In this document: in pieces, positions 1 through 6,785 of the stretch | Layout of the letters: every line of letters starts with the position of its first letter | Position numbering within the stretch: position 1 is the stretch's first letter | Notes under the pieces: model-generated | Told to the model about the DNA's origin: nothing | What the model saw: the letters and a program-made list of their open reading frames with translations, nothing else | The model's database searches: none | Made by a program: the position numbers and the translations under genes | Origin: Chloroflexota bacterium | GTDB taxonomy: Bacteria; Chloroflexota; Anaerolineae; Anaerolineales; UBA4823 | Assembly: GCA_030613705.1 (NCBI GenBank) | Contig: JAUWLJ010000032.1 | Location: 1-11,609, forward strand | Direction of reading: 5' to 3' | Length of the DNA stretch: 11,609 bases

Positions 1-744
1 TCTATCCGTTCATCTTTGGCGGATAAAATTGTATACCAGAGCAATTTCTCACGCGGTTGGTGGGAGAGGGTGAAAGGGAAAACTAACTGCCCGAATGAAG
101 TGATCCACAATAGTGTCAATCTAGTGGAGTTTTCACCAGGAGACGGCGCGGATCGTCCGGATGAATTCATCCGTTTGCTTATGGTGGAAGGTAGCTTACT
201 GGGTGGTTATGAATTTGGCTTGGAGAATGCAGTAAAACTATCCTCGCGCCTTGCGCATAGCCACAATTCCGGCCAGCAGGTAGAATTAATGGTAGTGGGA
301 AAAGTATCGCAGGCAACCAGAGAGCACTGGGAAAGTTGGATTACTCGTCATGGGAAGAATGGAAGAACCTATATCAATTGGGCAGGGTCAGTTCCTCACA
401 GCCAGATAGCGGAAATTTATCGGAGTGCACACATTTATTTCTCTGCGGATATCAATGCAGCCTGCCCGAATTCAGTGGTTGAGGCTCTCGCCTGTGGAAC
501 GCCTGTAACCGCATTCGATACAGGTGCCCTATCTGAACTTTTGGATGGTGAGGGAGGGATCGCGGTACCGTACGGGGGCGATCCATGGCGACTTGATTCG
601 CCAGATATCCCTGCCCTTACTCGCAGCGCATTAGAAATACTGAAAAATCTCGATCATTATCAGGAAACAGCTCGGAAGCGAGCGGAATCAGCGTTCGATC
701 TAGATCAGATGGTGGACCATTATCTAGAATCGCTTCTCGGTTGA
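1..744 (+). CDS. GT4-type glycosyltransferase, 3' part (5' end outside the window)
   Basis: The frame is open from base 1 to the TGA at 742-744, giving about 247 visible residues. It probably starts upstream: the first internal start-like codon (TTG at 16) falls in the middle of the conserved inter-domain stretch ADKIVYQSNF, and the N-terminal acceptor domain is missing. The visible part is the second Rossmann domain of a GT-B fold. It shows VIHNSVNLVEFSP (the usual 'NGVD..F.P' hinge), then LMVVGKV, then PNSVVEALACGTPV, the GT4 donor-binding signature. The second glutamate of the EX7E motif is present (VVEALA), while the first position is alanine. It should transfer a sugar from a nucleotide-activated donor; donor and acceptor cannot be told. 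A 42-base gap separates it from the methyltransferase, so it probably belongs to the same operon. Confidence 0.85.
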   Translation, partial: SIRSSLADKIVYQSNFSRGWWERVKGKTNCPNEVIHNSVNLVEFSPGDGADRPDEFIRLLMVEGSLLGGYEFGLENAVKLSSRLAHSHNSGQQVELMVVGKVSQATREHWESWITRHGKNGRTYINWAGSVPHSQIAEIYRSAHIYFSADINAACPNSVVEALACGTPVTAFDTGALSELLDGEGGIAVPYGGDPWRLDSPDIPALTRSALEILKNLDHYQETARKRAESAFDLDQMVDHYLESLLG

Positions 745-786
745 TCGGATTTATGGGTTTGAATTTCAAGTAATTAGGTTGTTTTT

Positions 787-1653
787 ATGAGGGCTCGCAA
801 TCTCATTTTATCTTTAGCTGGCTTTCTTGCTCAGGTTCTTCCACAATCGTCTAAACGCGCCTTATACAGGAATAAACCCCTCGCGAATCTCATCAGGACA
901 AGTTTAAACCGAGCAGCACCGGAAGGGTTAAGCGAAGTCACAATCGCTGCTGGAGATAACAAAGGGATGCACATGCTCCTGGACTTGAAGGTGGAAAAAG
1001 ATTATTGGTTGGGGACCTATGAACCTGAACTTCAGGCCGCGATTTCAGATCTGGTTAAACCAGGACAAATCGTTTACGATATTGGCGCTAATATCGGTTT
1101 TATTACGCTCCTTTTTACCAGGAGGACTGGTTCCCAAGGTCATGTATATGCCTTTGAAGCGTTGCCAGCGAATGTGATTCGTTTAATCCACAATATTGAA
1201 TTAAATGCTTTTGTGGAAATGGTCACTATCATCCAGGCTGCGGTCCAGGATCAATCAGGTGATGCTGAATTTCTGGTTGCTCCTTCAACTGGAATGGGAA
1301 AGGTGAATGGCTCAGCTGGCCGAGATTCTGTTGATTATGAGGAAGCGATCCAGGTCGAGGGAATATCAATAGATGGTTTTATTGAAGACACTGGAAATCT
1401 ATTGCCGGACATTGTCAAAATTGATATCGAAGGCGGTGAAGTTCTGGCGCTTCCGGGTATGGTTAATCTTCTCCATGCTCACCATCCGATTCTATTAATT
1501 GAGCTGCATGGAAATGAGGCAGCTCAAGTCACCTGGGATCAATTGAAGCAAGAGAATTACCGAATTTGCAGAATGGAACCTGAATACCCTCGAGTGAAAA
1601 AAATTCAGGATTTAGATTGGAAATCATATCTGGTGGCTTTCCCAAATGATTGA
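787..1653 (+). CDS. FkbM-family SAM-dependent methyltransferase
   Basis: A 288-aa class I methyltransferase. The SAM-binding motif I is DIGANIGF (residues 98-105), the acidic residue at the end of strand beta2 is E124 in YAFEALP, and the FkbM hallmark VKIDIEGGE is at 210-218. Family members typically O-methylate sugar or polyketide hydroxyls. Among glycosyltransferase genes it most likely methylates a sugar of the glycan being built. The N-terminal 60 residues are basic and helical, without a clear signal peptide. The ATG at 787 is the natural start because it follows the previous stop by 42 bases, but no strong Shine-Dalgarno sequence precedes it. The 3' end overlaps the next gene by 8 bases, which suggests translational coupling. 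The acceptor is unknown. Confidence 0.88.
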   Translation: MRARNLILSLAGFLAQVLPQSSKRALYRNKPLANLIRTSLNRAAPEGLSEVTIAAGDNKGMHMLLDLKVEKDYWLGTYEPELQAAISDLVKPGQIVYDIGANIGFITLLFTRRTGSQGHVYAFEALPANVIRLIHNIELNAFVEMVTIIQAAVQDQSGDAEFLVAPSTGMGKVNGSAGRDSVDYEEAIQVEGISIDGFIEDTGNLLPDIVKIDIEGGEVLALPGMVNLLHAHHPILLIELHGNEAAQVTWDQLKQENYRICRMEPEYPRVKKIQDLDWKSYLVAFPND

Positions 1654-2806
1654 AATGAGGACATTTTTTCCAGGGAGATTAGCTCTTCAACAGCGAGTAC
1701 TTCCATCTTATCGAGCAGGTTTTTTTGATTCTCTGGCTGAGGTCTGCGAAGGCGGTCTGAGCATCTTTGCCGGGGAGGTCCATCCAGATGAATCTATTCC
1801 AACCACTGACCATCTCCAAGTTGCCAGGTATTTCCAATCTCGTAACCTCCATTTTTTTAATGCCCAGTCACCATATTATTTCTTGTGGCAAAAAGGATTC
1901 ATAAAATGGTTGGAGAATTGGAACCCAGACATATTGATCGTAGAAGCAAATCCAAGATATCTCAGCACCAGTAGAGCAATCCGCTGGATGCATAAACAGC
2001 AGAAACCCGTCATCGGATGGGGATTAGGTGCTCCTCCAATTGAAAGCCAATCTTCCCCGATCGGGCGTTTCAACGCAAGATGGCGAATTCGCTCAAGAAA
2101 AAGTTTCATCAGTAAACTAGATGCCCTTGTTGCGTATAGCCACAGAGGGGCAGGCGAATACTTATCGTTAACAGATCCTCATCAGCAAGTTTTTGTGGCT
2201 GTGAATGCTGTTGCGACACGTCCAACTGGGCAACCACCAAAACGATCTCCTGAATTTGATGAGCGTCCAAAGGTGCTTTTTGTCGGTCGAATACAACCTC
2301 GTAAACGGATAGATAACCTCTTGCGTGCCTGTGCCTCCCTGCCTGAAAGTTTGCAGCCGCTACTTTGGATTGTGGGTGAAGGGCCTGGACGCGCTGAATT
2401 ACAGGAATTGGCAGATGAAATTTACCCTTTTGTAGAGTTTCCTGGTAGGAAACATGGTTCGGAGCTTGAAGAATACTTCTTGCGAGCGGATTTATTTGTC
2501 TTGCCTGGGACAGGTGGGCTGGCAGTTCAAGAAGCCATGGCTTATGGTCTGCCGGTCATAGTGGCTGAAGGAGATGGCACGCAAGAGGATCTGGTGAAAT
2601 CTGGTAATGGTTGGTTGATCCCAGCTAATAATGAACAGGAACTGCGAAAGACTCTTCAAGAAGCTCTTAGTGATCCCATTCGCTTACGTAAGATGGGCAA
2701 AAACTCTATCAAAATTGTTCAGGACGAGATCAATATTGAACAAATGGTGAAGGTTTTTGTAAATATGTTAAACTCCTTCGGATCCACCCCGGAAAATAGT
2801 CAATGA
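1646..2806 (+). CDS. GT4-type glycosyltransferase (GT-B fold)
   Basis: A 386-aa cytoplasmic GT-B enzyme of normal family length. The N-terminal acceptor domain spans about residues 10-185. The donor domain starts with VLFVGRIQPRKRI (210-222; the R and K near 219-220 are typical donor-phosphate contacts), followed by WIVGEGPGRAEL (241-252) and PGTGGLAVQEAMAYGLPVI (287-305). E296 is the conserved second glutamate of EX7E; the first position is glycine (G288), a variant I believe is common in the 'GLAVQEAMA' type. The start overlaps the methyltransferase stop by 8 bases. An in-frame ATG at 1655 is an alternative start that would remove only three residues. The stop TGA overlaps the next start as ATGA. 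It is likely to add one sugar in a surface-glycan pathway; specificity is unknown. Confidence 0.88.
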   Translation: MIEMRTFFPGRLALQQRVLPSYRAGFFDSLAEVCEGGLSIFAGEVHPDESIPTTDHLQVARYFQSRNLHFFNAQSPYYFLWQKGFIKWLENWNPDILIVEANPRYLSTSRAIRWMHKQQKPVIGWGLGAPPIESQSSPIGRFNARWRIRSRKSFISKLDALVAYSHRGAGEYLSLTDPHQQVFVAVNAVATRPTGQPPKRSPEFDERPKVLFVGRIQPRKRIDNLLRACASLPESLQPLLWIVGEGPGRAELQELADEIYPFVEFPGRKHGSELEEYFLRADLFVLPGTGGLAVQEAMAYGLPVIVAEGDGTQEDLVKSGNGWLIPANNEQELRKTLQEALSDPIRLRKMGKNSIKIVQDEINIEQMVKVFVNMLNSFGSTPENSQ

Positions 2807-3984
2807 GATTATTGTTTGTTGCTGACGGACGCTCACCGATCGCATTAAATTGGATAGCTTATTTCATTGATCGAAAAGATGAAGTTCACCTTGTTACAAC
2901 GTTCGAGTGCACGCCAGATCTAGATTTCGCATCGGTTACTTTTGTGCCTGTTGCTTTCAGCCAGGCGAAGAAGGATGAATCTCTTGGATATAGCGGCAAT
3001 CGTAGAGAAGGGTTGTTTTGGAGTTCGTCCTTTGTGAAGTTAAGGACCTCCGTGCGAAGGATTCTCTTCCCGCTGACCATCCCCTCAGCGGCTAATCAAT
3101 TAAGGAAATTAATAACGGAGATTCAACCAGACCTGGTGCATGCCCTGCGTATCCCGTTCGAAGGAATCTTGGCAGCTCATGCTCTGCAAGAGACAAAAAA
3201 GCCAGCCTTGATAATCTCCGTTTGGGGGAATGATTTCACATTACATGCCGGGGCGACTCCCTGGATGAAGAGCTATACCGAACGAACGATAGCCAGAGCA
3301 GATGGGTTGCACACCGATTGTCTCCGTGATCTCCAATTGGCTTATCGGTGGGGTTATGGGGAGGATCGTCCCGCGATAGTAGTTCCTGGCAATGGAGGGA
3401 TCCAAACTGATTTATTCTATCCCCCGACCGGTGCTTCGAGCTCGAGATCGAATACGGTGATTAATCCACGCGGAGTTCGTTCATATATCCGTAATGACAC
3501 CTTCTTTGCGGCGATTCCGCATGTTTTAGCCCGTCTACCCCAGACAAAATTTATCTGCCTGGGAATGGAAGGTAAGTTGGAAGTTCAAAAATGGATCGAC
3601 AAATTCGAAATCGGGTCAGCAGTTGAGTTGCTTCCTTATGTACCCAGAGCAGAGATGGCTGAATTGTTCCGCAGTGCGGCAATCACTGTATCTCCAAGCA
3701 TCCACGATGGAACCCCAAATACGCTATTGGAAGCGATGGCTTGCGGTTGTTACCCAATTGCTGGAGATTTGGAATCAATTCGTGAATGGATTGAACCCGG
3801 GATCAACGGTTCATTGATTGATCCTGCTGATCCGGTTGTTTTAGCAGATGCCGTGATCAAGGCGTTGGAGAATTTAGAATTGCGTAAAAAGTCGGCTGAA
3901 TATAATCAAGCGCTGATCTCAGACAGGGCGGAATACCGGTCATCAATGGCGCGCGCCTTGAATTTTTACCAGACCTTTACATAG
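2803..3984 (+). CDS. GT4-type glycosyltransferase (GT-B fold)
   Basis: A 393-aa glycosyltransferase. The N-terminal domain opens with the beta strand MRLLFVADG and includes ISVWGNDF (138-145), a motif typical of GT4 acceptor domains. The donor domain has VVPGNGGIQTDLFYP (193-207), FICLGMEG (250-257) and SPSIHDGTPNTLLEAMACG (297-315). E310 is the conserved second EX7E glutamate and D302 occupies the first position. The start ATG overlaps the preceding TGA (ATGA), so translation is probably coupled to the upstream gene. It is the last gene of the rightward glycan block and ends 42 bases before the convergent lpdA stop. The first domain is less conserved, as usual where it binds the acceptor, so the product cannot be specified. 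Confidence 0.88.
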   Translation: MRLLFVADGRSPIALNWIAYFIDRKDEVHLVTTFECTPDLDFASVTFVPVAFSQAKKDESLGYSGNRREGLFWSSSFVKLRTSVRRILFPLTIPSAANQLRKLITEIQPDLVHALRIPFEGILAAHALQETKKPALIISVWGNDFTLHAGATPWMKSYTERTIARADGLHTDCLRDLQLAYRWGYGEDRPAIVVPGNGGIQTDLFYPPTGASSSRSNTVINPRGVRSYIRNDTFFAAIPHVLARLPQTKFICLGMEGKLEVQKWIDKFEIGSAVELLPYVPRAEMAELFRSAAITVSPSIHDGTPNTLLEAMACGCYPIAGDLESIREWIEPGINGSLIDPADPVVLADAVIKALENLELRKKSAEYNQALISDRAEYRSSMARALNFYQTFT

Positions 3985-3991
3985 AATAAGA

Positions 3992-4021
3992 ATGAGAGAG
4001 GCAAGTCGTCACCTCCCTCAT
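3992..4021. terminator. Inverted repeat at the convergent junction, possible bidirectional terminator
   Basis: The arms ATGAGAGAGG (3992-4001) and CCTCCCTCAT (4012-4021) pair over ten positions with one A-C mismatch around a 10-nt loop. Read on the - strand the mismatch becomes a G-U wobble, so the stem is fully paired there and is followed by the T-rich TCTTATTCT. It therefore suits the end of the E1-E2-lpdA operon better than the rightward operon, which has no U-tract after the stem. It is the only structure in the 42-base gap between the convergent stop codons. Confidence 0.55.
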
Positions 4022-4026
4022 AAGCA

Positions 4027-5424
4027 TTAGATGTTGATCGAACGCCCTTCAGCCCCGTGAGCAGCCTCCATCAGGATCTCACTAAGGGTTGGGTGTGCGT
4101 GGACGTTACGTGCGATCTCGGCTGTGGTGATCTCCATCATTTGGGCTAAGGTCAGCTCTGGTAGCAATTCTGTTACTTCAGGACCAATCATATGGGCTCC
4201 CAGAATCTCCCCATACTTCGCATCTGTGATGATTTTTACCCAACCAGCTGATTCACCCAATCCAAGTGCTTTTCCACTGGCTTGAAATGGAAATCGACCG
4301 ACCTTCACCTCATAGCCCCGCTCCTTGGCCACATCTTCAGTCATTCCAAATGAGGCCACCTGGGGATGAGAGAAAGTGACCTTTGGAAGCATCTCATAAT
4401 CCAAGGTGATGGTTTCAACCCCAGCTATATTTTCAGCACAGGTTATCCCCTGAGCTGAACCAACATGTGCCAGCATTAACTTCCCAGTTACATCACCAAT
4501 CGCCCAAACGCCCGGTACATTGGTTGCCATACGTTCGTCAATTGCTATCATCCCCTGTGGAGATACCTCGACACCGATGTCTTCTAAGCCAAGATTTTGG
4601 CTGTTTGGTTTAACCCCAATTGCGATTAATGCCTGTTCTGCTTGTATTTTATTACTTTCGCCATTGTTTTCAACGACGACTTCAACGCTGCCATCTTTTG
4701 CAACCACTGAGGCAACTTTATGATTTGTCAACACATTGATGCCTTGTTTTTTAAAGGCTTTGGCCAGCTCCTTACTCACTTCTTCGTCCTCTAACGGTAC
4801 GATATTGGGAAGCATCTCCACGATGGTGACTTCAACTCCGTATGAGTTCCAGATTGTTCCGAATTCGACACCGATTGCCCCGGAGCCAATGATGATTACG
4901 GATTTTGGAAGCCGTTCTTGGAGGATCGCTTCGTTATAGGTAAGGATATGCTCGCCATCAACCTCCCATCCTGGGGGAACAAAAGCACTGCCGCCAGTCG
5001 CCACGACGATATTCTTTCCCTGGATGGTTTCTGTCTTACCATCTGAATAAATGAGTTCAATCGTATTTTGAGCTGTAAACTTAGCTGCCCCCATGTGAAC
5101 ATCAATTTTGTTTTTCTTCATCAAGAATCCGACACCTTTTGTCAGGCGGTTGGATACCTTGCGGCTGCGTTTTACCGCTGCACTGTAATCTAATTTGAGA
5201 TTCTCGAACGAAAAGCCGAACTCCCTGCCTCGTTCACGCAAAGTGTAAGCGACCTCGGCATTTTTCAGCAATGCTTTTGACGGGATGCAGCCGATATTCA
5301 GGCATACGCCTCCCAGCCATTGTTTATCAATAATCGTGGTATTCAGCCCAAGTTGAGCTGCGCGTATCGCACATACATAACCAGCCGGTCCCGCGCCGAT
5401 TACAATGACATCATAGCTTTTCAT
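4027..5424 (-). CDS. lpdA: Dihydrolipoyl dehydrogenase (E3)
   Basis: A 465-aa flavoprotein disulfide reductase of normal length. It reoxidises dihydrolipoyl groups on E2 and passes electrons through FAD to NAD+. Visible elements in order: the FAD dinucleotide motif GAGPAG (10-15), the redox-active disulfide in GGVCLNIGCIPSK (C41 and C46), ATGG (142-145), the NAD-binding GSGAIG (180-185), the second FAD motif AIGD (308-311), and the C-terminal active-site dyad in HAHPTLSE (H444, E449). All expected catalytic residues are present. The ATG at 5424 is supported by an AGGAGA Shine-Dalgarno sequence (5430-5435) five bases upstream. It is the last gene of the dehydrogenase operon, 62 bases after the E2 stop. 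Position and the CX4C spacing favour true E3 over glutathione or mercuric reductase relatives. Confidence 0.96.
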   Translation of the reverse strand: MKSYDVIVIGAGPAGYVCAIRAAQLGLNTTIIDKQWLGGVCLNIGCIPSKALLKNAEVAYTLRERGREFGFSFENLKLDYSAAVKRSRKVSNRLTKGVGFLMKKNKIDVHMGAAKFTAQNTIELIYSDGKTETIQGKNIVVATGGSAFVPPGWEVDGEHILTYNEAILQERLPKSVIIIGSGAIGVEFGTIWNSYGVEVTIVEMLPNIVPLEDEEVSKELAKAFKKQGINVLTNHKVASVVAKDGSVEVVVENNGESNKIQAEQALIAIGVKPNSQNLGLEDIGVEVSPQGMIAIDERMATNVPGVWAIGDVTGKLMLAHVGSAQGITCAENIAGVETITLDYEMLPKVTFSHPQVASFGMTEDVAKERGYEVKVGRFPFQASGKALGLGESAGWVKIITDAKYGEILGAHMIGPEVTELLPELTLAQMMEITTAEIARNVHAHPTLSEILMEAAHGAEGRSINI

Positions 5425-5486
5425 GCAGTTCTCCTGTCGTCAGATGTTCTCTTTATCGATTTTTCTTGATAAAAATTGCCTAGAAA

Positions 5487-6758
5487 TTATGCCCAATTCT
5501 GCAAAGATTCTACCACTTTGCCCAAGAAATAATCAGCGATAGCACCGTCCAGGACGCGATGGTCGAAAGTCAGTGATAGATACACCATGGGGCGGATGGC
5601 AATGGCATCATCGATCACGACCACACGCTTCTCGATAACACCTATGCCGAGAATCGCAGCTTGTGGTTGATTGATAATGGGGGATGCAAAAAGAGAACCA
5701 CTGGTGCCATGGTTGGTGATGGTGAATGTGCCACCTTGGACTTCATCTGGTTTTAGCTGGTGGTCCCGGGCGCGATTCGCCAGGTCGTTAATCGTACTCG
5801 CTAACCCAAGTAATGATAACCGGTCAGCATTCTTGATCACTGGGGCGATCAATCCCTCCTCCCCAAGTGACGTGGCCATGCCAATATTGATATCTTTTTT
5901 AATCAAGATGCCCTCATCGGACCATGAAGAATTGACAATGGGATATCTTTTTAATGCTGTCACAGCGGCTGAAATAAAATATGCTGTGAAAGTAAGATTG
6001 ACCCCATCCTGGGAGAACACTGCTTTATTACTTTGACGATGGGCTACAATGTTCTTCATATCCGCTTCCATTACGGTGGTCACATGCGGGGATATTTGCT
6101 TGCTTTTTACCATGTGATCAGCAATAGAGCGCCGGACAATTGTATGCGGCAGGATTTCTCCAGGGATAATCTCTTGTGATGGTTGCTGCGTTCTTGATGG
6201 CGGAGTTTCAACCGGTGAATCGATCTTTCCAGTCACCCCACCAATTTGCATCGATTCCCTATGCAACTCAAGATAGGCTAAGACATCTTTTTTCGTGATG
6301 CGACCACCTTGCCCGGTGCCCTTGACCCGAGTTAAATCAATGCCTTCTTCACGAGATATTTTTGCCACGACAGGGGAAATAAATCCCAGTTCATTGTTAC
6401 GACCTGCATGCGGAACGGTGGGTGACGGTTTCACATGACCCGTAGCGTCCTGTTCTGATACAGATTTCCCAGATTCTTCCTTCACAGATACAATTTCTCC
6501 ACCTGCTGGGATGGCCTCACCCTCTTCTCCTATCCATGCTAATAAGGTTCCGGCGTCCACCGTAGTACCTTCTGCGACCAGGATGGCGAGGATTGTACCT
6601 TCCCCGGGACTTGGTATTTCTGAATCGACTTTGTCTGTATTGACCTCGAGCAGAGGTTCAAATTCCTCTATCTCATCGCCGATGTCTTTCAACCACTTGC
6701 TCACTGTACCTTCGACGACAGATTCACCAAGCTGAGGCATTAATACTTGGATGGCCAT
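5487..6758 (-). CDS. 2-oxoacid dehydrogenase E2, dihydrolipoyllysine acyltransferase
   Basis: A 423-aa E2 core protein. It carries the acyl group from E1 on a lipoyl arm and transfers it to CoA. One lipoyl domain lies at 1-80, with the lipoylated lysine K43 in TDKVDSEIPSP. A flexible linker rich in P, S and G follows (about 81-124). The peripheral subunit-binding domain is at 126-163 (ISPVVAKISREEGID to GGRITKKDV). A second linker follows, and the acyltransferase domain begins near 205. The catalytic motif is DHRVLDG with H400 and D404. GSLFASPIINQPQAAILG is typical of the catalytic core but does not settle the acyl substrate. The ATG at 6758 is preceded by GGAGG (6763-6767) four bases away. 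The gene starts 27 bases after the E1 stop, so the two are cotranscribed. Confidence 0.95.
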   Translation of the reverse strand: MAIQVLMPQLGESVVEGTVSKWLKDIGDEIEEFEPLLEVNTDKVDSEIPSPGEGTILAILVAEGTTVDAGTLLAWIGEEGEAIPAGGEIVSVKEESGKSVSEQDATGHVKPSPTVPHAGRNNELGFISPVVAKISREEGIDLTRVKGTGQGGRITKKDVLAYLELHRESMQIGGVTGKIDSPVETPPSRTQQPSQEIIPGEILPHTIVRRSIADHMVKSKQISPHVTTVMEADMKNIVAHRQSNKAVFSQDGVNLTFTAYFISAAVTALKRYPIVNSSWSDEGILIKKDINIGMATSLGEEGLIAPVIKNADRLSLLGLASTINDLANRARDHQLKPDEVQGGTFTITNHGTSGSLFASPIINQPQAAILGIGVIEKRVVVIDDAIAIRPMVYLSLTFDHRVLDGAIADYFLGKVVESLQNWA

Positions 6759-6785
6759 ATTTCCTCCAGCTTATAATAGTACACT

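Noticed and set aside
5452..5473. Small inverted repeat TTTATC/GATAAA between E2 and lpdA, considered as an internal terminator
   Set aside because: The six-pair stem is almost all A-T, with a 10-nt loop and no clear U-tract; too weak to call.
5671..6036. A 121-aa rightward reading frame
   Set aside because: It is antisense to the conserved E2 catalytic domain and shows no family motif.
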